A stretch of 64,000 nucleotides of DNA from an uncultured Fulvivirga sp. (lineage in GTDB: Bacteria > Bacteroidota > Bacteroidia > Cytophagales > Cyclobacteriaceae): positions 620,001 through 684,000 of the forward strand of contig CANMSE010000002.1 in NCBI GenBank assembly GCA_947500555.1, written 5' to 3'. Under the pieces are notes generated by a model. The model was given only the letters and a program-made list of their open reading frames with translations, did not search any database and was not told the DNA's origin. A program made the position numbers and the translations under genes. Of the stretch, positions 61,053 to 64,000 are shown piece after piece. Position 1 is the first letter of the stretch. Each line of letters opens with the position of its first letter.

Positions 61053-62370
61053 GGTGTTTTTAATTATCCAGAGAGAGTTCTTAAGTAAGGTTAAAAAAAG
61101 GTCTTTCCTTTTGGCTACTTTACTGGTTCCATTGTTATTCCCAACGGTCATCGGTGGCCTGGCCTACTTTGCTATTAAAGAGAAAGAGAGCTCAGGACCC
61201 AAAACCTTGATGATAGTAAATGAGGCTGATAGTCTCAATTTAAAAAGTAATGATAGTTTTAAAATCACTTTTGTAGATCATCCGCTTGATCAAGCCATTG
61301 CAGCTTTCAATGAAAGTGAAGAGTTTGGCCTCGTTTATATTCCTGAAATAAATATCGAATCGCCTCAAGGCATTATTCTTTACACTAAAACAACTCCGGG
61401 ACCAGCCGTTGTAAGTGGTATTGAAAATCTAATTGAAAAACATGTCAAGGATTTAAAGCTTGTCAAATATCAAATTGATCAAGAGACACTATCAAAGCTA
61501 AATACTCAGATTGCAATAGATACTCGGATCAGTACTAATGAGGATGAGCAATCGAGCAGTTCAGGTATAGCTTCCGCCATTGGCTACATAACAGGTTTTT
61601 TAATCTACCTATTTCTCTTCGTGTACGGAGGTCAAGTCATGCAAGGTGTAATAGAGGAAAAGAATAGTAAGATAGTTGAGGTCATAGTCTCAACTGTAAA
61701 GCCTTTTCATTTTATGCTGGGTAAAGTGGTTGGCGTAGCCTCAGTTGGATTACTACAGATCATTATTTGGATCGCAATTATGGGTGGTATTTATGGCGCA
61801 GCCGGTTCATATCTGGGTCTTAATCAGGCTAGAGAAGCACAGGTAGAGCAAGTATCAGAAAGTATGGGTAGTGATATGGATATCAAAGAAAGTCTCGCCA
61901 ATAACCCAAAAATAAAGAAAGCCTATGAGCAGATTAGCAATATTCCAGTTGTTACCATTGTCATTAGCTTTGTTATCTATTTTATTGGAGGGTACTTGTT
62001 GTATGGTGCACTGTTCGCTGCCGTAGGTTCCGCAGTAGATACGCCTGCTGATGCGCAACAATTCATGATGCCTATTATGTTACCCATAATTATAGGTTTC
62101 TTCGGCATGTCAATGTTTGTTTTTGATGACCCAAGTGGGTCAATGAGTTTTTGGTTATCAATGATTCCATTTACTTCTCCAATAGTAATGATGGGTCGCA
62201 TAGGCTTTGGAGTTCCTTTATGGGAACTATTACTTTCTATTGGTTTACTTATCGGAGGTTTTATATTCACGATTTGGTTAGCTGGTAGGATCTACAGAGT
62301 AGGTATCCTGATGCATGGCACAAAAGTGAATTACAAAGTATTGGCCAAGTGGTTCATGATGAAAAACTGA
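61045..62370 (+). CDS. ABC transporter permease (NatB-like, ABC-2 type)
   Basis: A 441-residue ABC-2 permease: one N-terminal membrane segment (about 20-42), a large extracytoplasmic domain (about 45-170), then five or six segments starting GYITGFLIYLFLFVYGGQVMQGVIEEKNSKIVEVIVSTVKPFHFMLGKVVG (about 178-228). The EEKxxKIVEVI segment is typical of NatB-type sodium or drug exporters. Forms one exporter with the overlapping ATPase gene. A terminator follows before the histidine kinase. Confidence 0.88.
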   Translation: MNKVFLIIQREFLSKVKKRSFLLATLLVPLLFPTVIGGLAYFAIKEKESSGPKTLMIVNEADSLNLKSNDSFKITFVDHPLDQAIAAFNESEEFGLVYIPEINIESPQGIILYTKTTPGPAVVSGIENLIEKHVKDLKLVKYQIDQETLSKLNTQIAIDTRISTNEDEQSSSSGIASAIGYITGFLIYLFLFVYGGQVMQGVIEEKNSKIVEVIVSTVKPFHFMLGKVVGVASVGLLQIIIWIAIMGGIYGAAGSYLGLNQAREAQVEQVSESMGSDMDIKESLANNPKIKKAYEQISNIPVVTIVISFVIYFIGGYLLYGALFAAVGSAVDTPADAQQFMMPIMLPIIIGFFGMSMFVFDDPSGSMSFWLSMIPFTSPIVMMGRIGFGVPLWELLLSIGLLIGGFIFTIWLAGRIYRVGILMHGTKVNYKVLAKWFMMKN

Positions 62371-62390
62371 TCTTATTGATCATGATTGAT

Positions 62391-62421
62391 AAACCGGATG
62401 GCACTGCTGTCCGGTTTTTTT
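62391..62421 (+). terminator. Rho-independent terminator after the ABC permease
   Basis: AAACCGGA (62391-62398) pairs with TCCGGTTT (62410-62417), followed by T residues, 20 bases after the permease stop. Confidence 0.8.
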
Positions 62422-62437
62422 GTTTATTTTAACATCA

Positions 62438-63649
62438 ATGGCAAGCACTAATACTATAGTTGGTTTTGATCTCTATTCCAATAAGTCAAAAATAAAGTGG
62501 ATAGTGTTAGCGATTTCTATACTCATTAGTGCCGGATCTATTTTCTATACCAACGTTCTTGTCGAGCAATTACAAAACCGTGAGAAAAGACAAATAGAAT
62601 TATTTGCAAGAGCCCTGGAGTATACTATTAACGAAACCCAAAATAACAACCTCTATTTTATAACAGAAGAGATTCTCTTCCAAAATAACTCTATTCCAAC
62701 CATACTTGTCAACGAGGCTGACAGTATAACTGATTTCAGAAATATTGATACAGAAAGCCTAACCGGGTCGGCCTTATATAAAGAGTTAAGAAGCCAGTTA
62801 GAGGATATGAGAGACACTTATGAGCCTATAGAATTAAAGTTTAGGGATAAGGAGTCGAATGAGATATATGATATTCAATATGTCTACTACCAGAATTCGT
62901 TCTTACTTACTCAACTCACTTACTATCCCTATGTACAGTTATCTGTCATCGCTTTATTTGCCTTCATCTCTTATATGGCCTTCAACTATTCAAAGGCAGC
63001 CGAGCAAAATCAGGTTTGGGTTGGACTTGCAAAAGAAACTGCACATCAACTGGGCACTCCAATTTCATCACTTATGGCATGGATGGAGTATTTCAAAGAA
63101 GATGAGCATTTCAAAGACAAAGGACTGATAGAAGAGCTCGATAAAGACATTAGAAAACTACAAGTGATTACTGAGAGGTTCTCTAATATCGGTAGTACGC
63201 CAGTATTAAATATGGAAGAAGTAGAACCACTAATGAAAAACATTATAGGTTATCTCAAACCCAGAATTTCCCCTAAAGTAAACATCACCGTACTAGCCCT
63301 TACACCAGGAATTAAAGCACTTATCAATCCTCCTTTATTCGAATGGGTTATTGAAAATTTGTGTAAGAATGCTGTAGACGCTATGAGTGGTTCAGGGGCT
63401 ATTTACATAAATATTCTAAAAGGAAATGAGGATAAAATATTTGTAGATATAGCAGATACCGGAAAAGGAATTCCTAAATCAAAAATCAAACAAGTATTCA
63501 ACCCAGGCTTTACAACCAAAAAGCGTGGTTGGGGCTTAGGGCTGACACTGGCTAAAAGAATTATTGAGATCTACCATCAAGGGAAAATATTTATAAAATC
63601 ATCTGAAGAAACATCTGGAACAACGTTCAGAATTGTTCTCAATCGCTAG
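62438..63649 (+). CDS. Membrane sensor histidine kinase
   Basis: A 403-residue kinase with two membrane segments (about 24-42 and 169-187) around an extracytoplasmic sensing region of about 125 residues. The H box has the phospho-acceptor His in AKETAHQLGTPISSLMAW (about 203-220). The N box is NLCKNAVDAMSG (about 307-318), and the ATP lid has DTGKGIPKSKIKQVFNPGFTTKKRGWGLGLTLAKRII (about 339-375). The signal is unknown and no response-regulator gene is adjacent. The ATG at 62438 is preferred over a TTG at 62420, which lies in the T-run of the upstream terminator. Confidence 0.9.
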   Translation: MASTNTIVGFDLYSNKSKIKWIVLAISILISAGSIFYTNVLVEQLQNREKRQIELFARALEYTINETQNNNLYFITEEILFQNNSIPTILVNEADSITDFRNIDTESLTGSALYKELRSQLEDMRDTYEPIELKFRDKESNEIYDIQYVYYQNSFLLTQLTYYPYVQLSVIALFAFISYMAFNYSKAAEQNQVWVGLAKETAHQLGTPISSLMAWMEYFKEDEHFKDKGLIEELDKDIRKLQVITERFSNIGSTPVLNMEEVEPLMKNIIGYLKPRISPKVNITVLALTPGIKALINPPLFEWVIENLCKNAVDAMSGSGAIYINILKGNEDKIFVDIADTGKGIPKSKIKQVFNPGFTTKKRGWGLGLTLAKRIIEIYHQGKIFIKSSEETSGTTFRIVLNR

Positions 63650-63682
63650 TCTTATTTTACTCCTAAAAGTTGTTGCAAGATC

Positions 63683-63713
63683 TTGGCTTTATATCATATA
63701 AACCGTAGTTTTG
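63683..63713 (+). promoter_or_regulatory. Promoter for atpD
   Basis: TTG (63683-63685), 20 bases, then TAGTTTTG (63706-63713), a good match to the Bacteroidota promoter. It lies 50 bases before the atpD ATG. Confidence 0.65.
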
Positions 63714-63763
63714 CAGTCTGAAAACAGCGCAGGATTTTAATCATTTCTAATAAAAAATAAAAA

Positions 63764-64000
63764 ATGGCAAATATTGGTAAAATCACCCAGGTAATTGGCC
63801 CTGTTGTAGATGTTAGCTTTGATAGTGAAGGAGCTAAATTACCTAACATTCTTGATTCGTTGGAAGTAACCAAAGACAGCGGTCAGAGAGTTGTACTTGA
63901 AGTTCAACAACACTTAGGTGAAGATCGTGTAAGAACCATTTCCATGGAAAGTACAGAAGGCTTGGTTAGAGGCATGGAAGTTACAGATACTGGTGCTCCA
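63764..64000 (+). CDS. atpD: ATP synthase F1 beta subunit (5' part only)
   Basis: The first 79 codons of the F1 beta subunit, cut by the end of the window. The N-terminus [20 protein letters not shown] and the following [36 protein letters not shown] match the beta-barrel domain of AtpD closely. The separate promoter before it fits Bacteroidota, where atpD-atpC are often split from the other ATP synthase genes. The nucleotide-binding domain lies beyond the window. Confidence 0.92.
   Translation, partial: MANIGKITQVIGPVVDVSFDSEGAKLPNILDSLEVTKDSGQRVVLEVQQHLGEDRVRTISMESTEGLVRGMEVTDTGAP

Noticed and set aside
1..64000. CRISPR arrays, insertion sequences, prophage or integrative elements
   Set aside because: No spaced direct-repeat array, transposase, integrase or phage structural gene was found anywhere in the window; gene content is chromosomal core throughout.

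Overview
The window is a stretch of ordinary chromosome from a member of the Bacteroidota, most likely a marine-type Cytophagales. The evidence is converging: many intergenic regions carry the Bacteroidota promoter element TAnnTTTG; there is a type IX secretion sorting-tail protein, a fused SecDF, DUF4286 and DUF1987/SiaC proteins, a two-gene methylmalonyl-CoA mutase, a DUF721/DciA gene near recF, and a Rho with a long charged insert. I see no insertion sequence, prophage, CRISPR array or rRNA. Genes are packed tightly. The assignment to Cytophagales is inference from family resemblance.

Layout. 0-5 kb: tRNA-Tyr, dciA, recF, pyruvate dehydrogenase E1 alpha, a TPR membrane protein, ribH, ahcY. 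6-12 kb: an Lrp-type regulator, an acyl-lipid desaturase, a MocR-type regulator divergent from a GNAT/FMN-barrel pair, and dnaA. 12-20 kb: methylmalonyl-CoA mutase small and large subunits, then a 1,409-residue exported TPR-CHAT protease-like protein. 20-34 kb: tRNA-Arg, a beta-barrel protein, rpoN with two followers, asnS, a small T9SS-tail protein, secDF, and a compact minus-strand run (udk, rdgB, two FKBP lipoproteins, nrnA), then ndk.

34-40 kb holds a kynurenine-pathway cluster. An aminomuconate-semialdehyde-type aldehyde dehydrogenase and an SDR lie on the minus strand, divergent from 3-hydroxyanthranilate dioxygenase, ogt, kynureninase and kynurenine 3-monooxygenase. The decarboxylase that would link the dioxygenase to the dehydrogenase is not in the window. 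40-54 kb: MltF-like transglycosylase, SiaC-like protein, acetyltransferase, prolyl oligopeptidase, TspO-like protein, serS followed by a translationally coupled exported Kunitz-domain protein, rho, a TSUP permease, serine dehydratase, a Ca/Na antiporter and upp. 54-64 kb: an M42-type peptidase, hpt-adk-obgE, grpE-dnaJ, an ABC exporter pair, a sensor histidine kinase and the start of atpD.

Most of the window is housekeeping. The parts most worth a second look are: the bacterial Kunitz (BPTI-type) inhibitor domain after serS; the exported TPR-CHAT protein with an intact His/Cys pair; the SDR in the kynurenine cluster that lacks the usual Tyr/Lys; a possible 28-codon leader peptide before rho; a DnaJ with only two of the four zinc-finger repeats; and several perfect palindromes in regulatory gaps (before the MocR gene, grpE and the ABC exporter, and in the dnaA-mutA gap).
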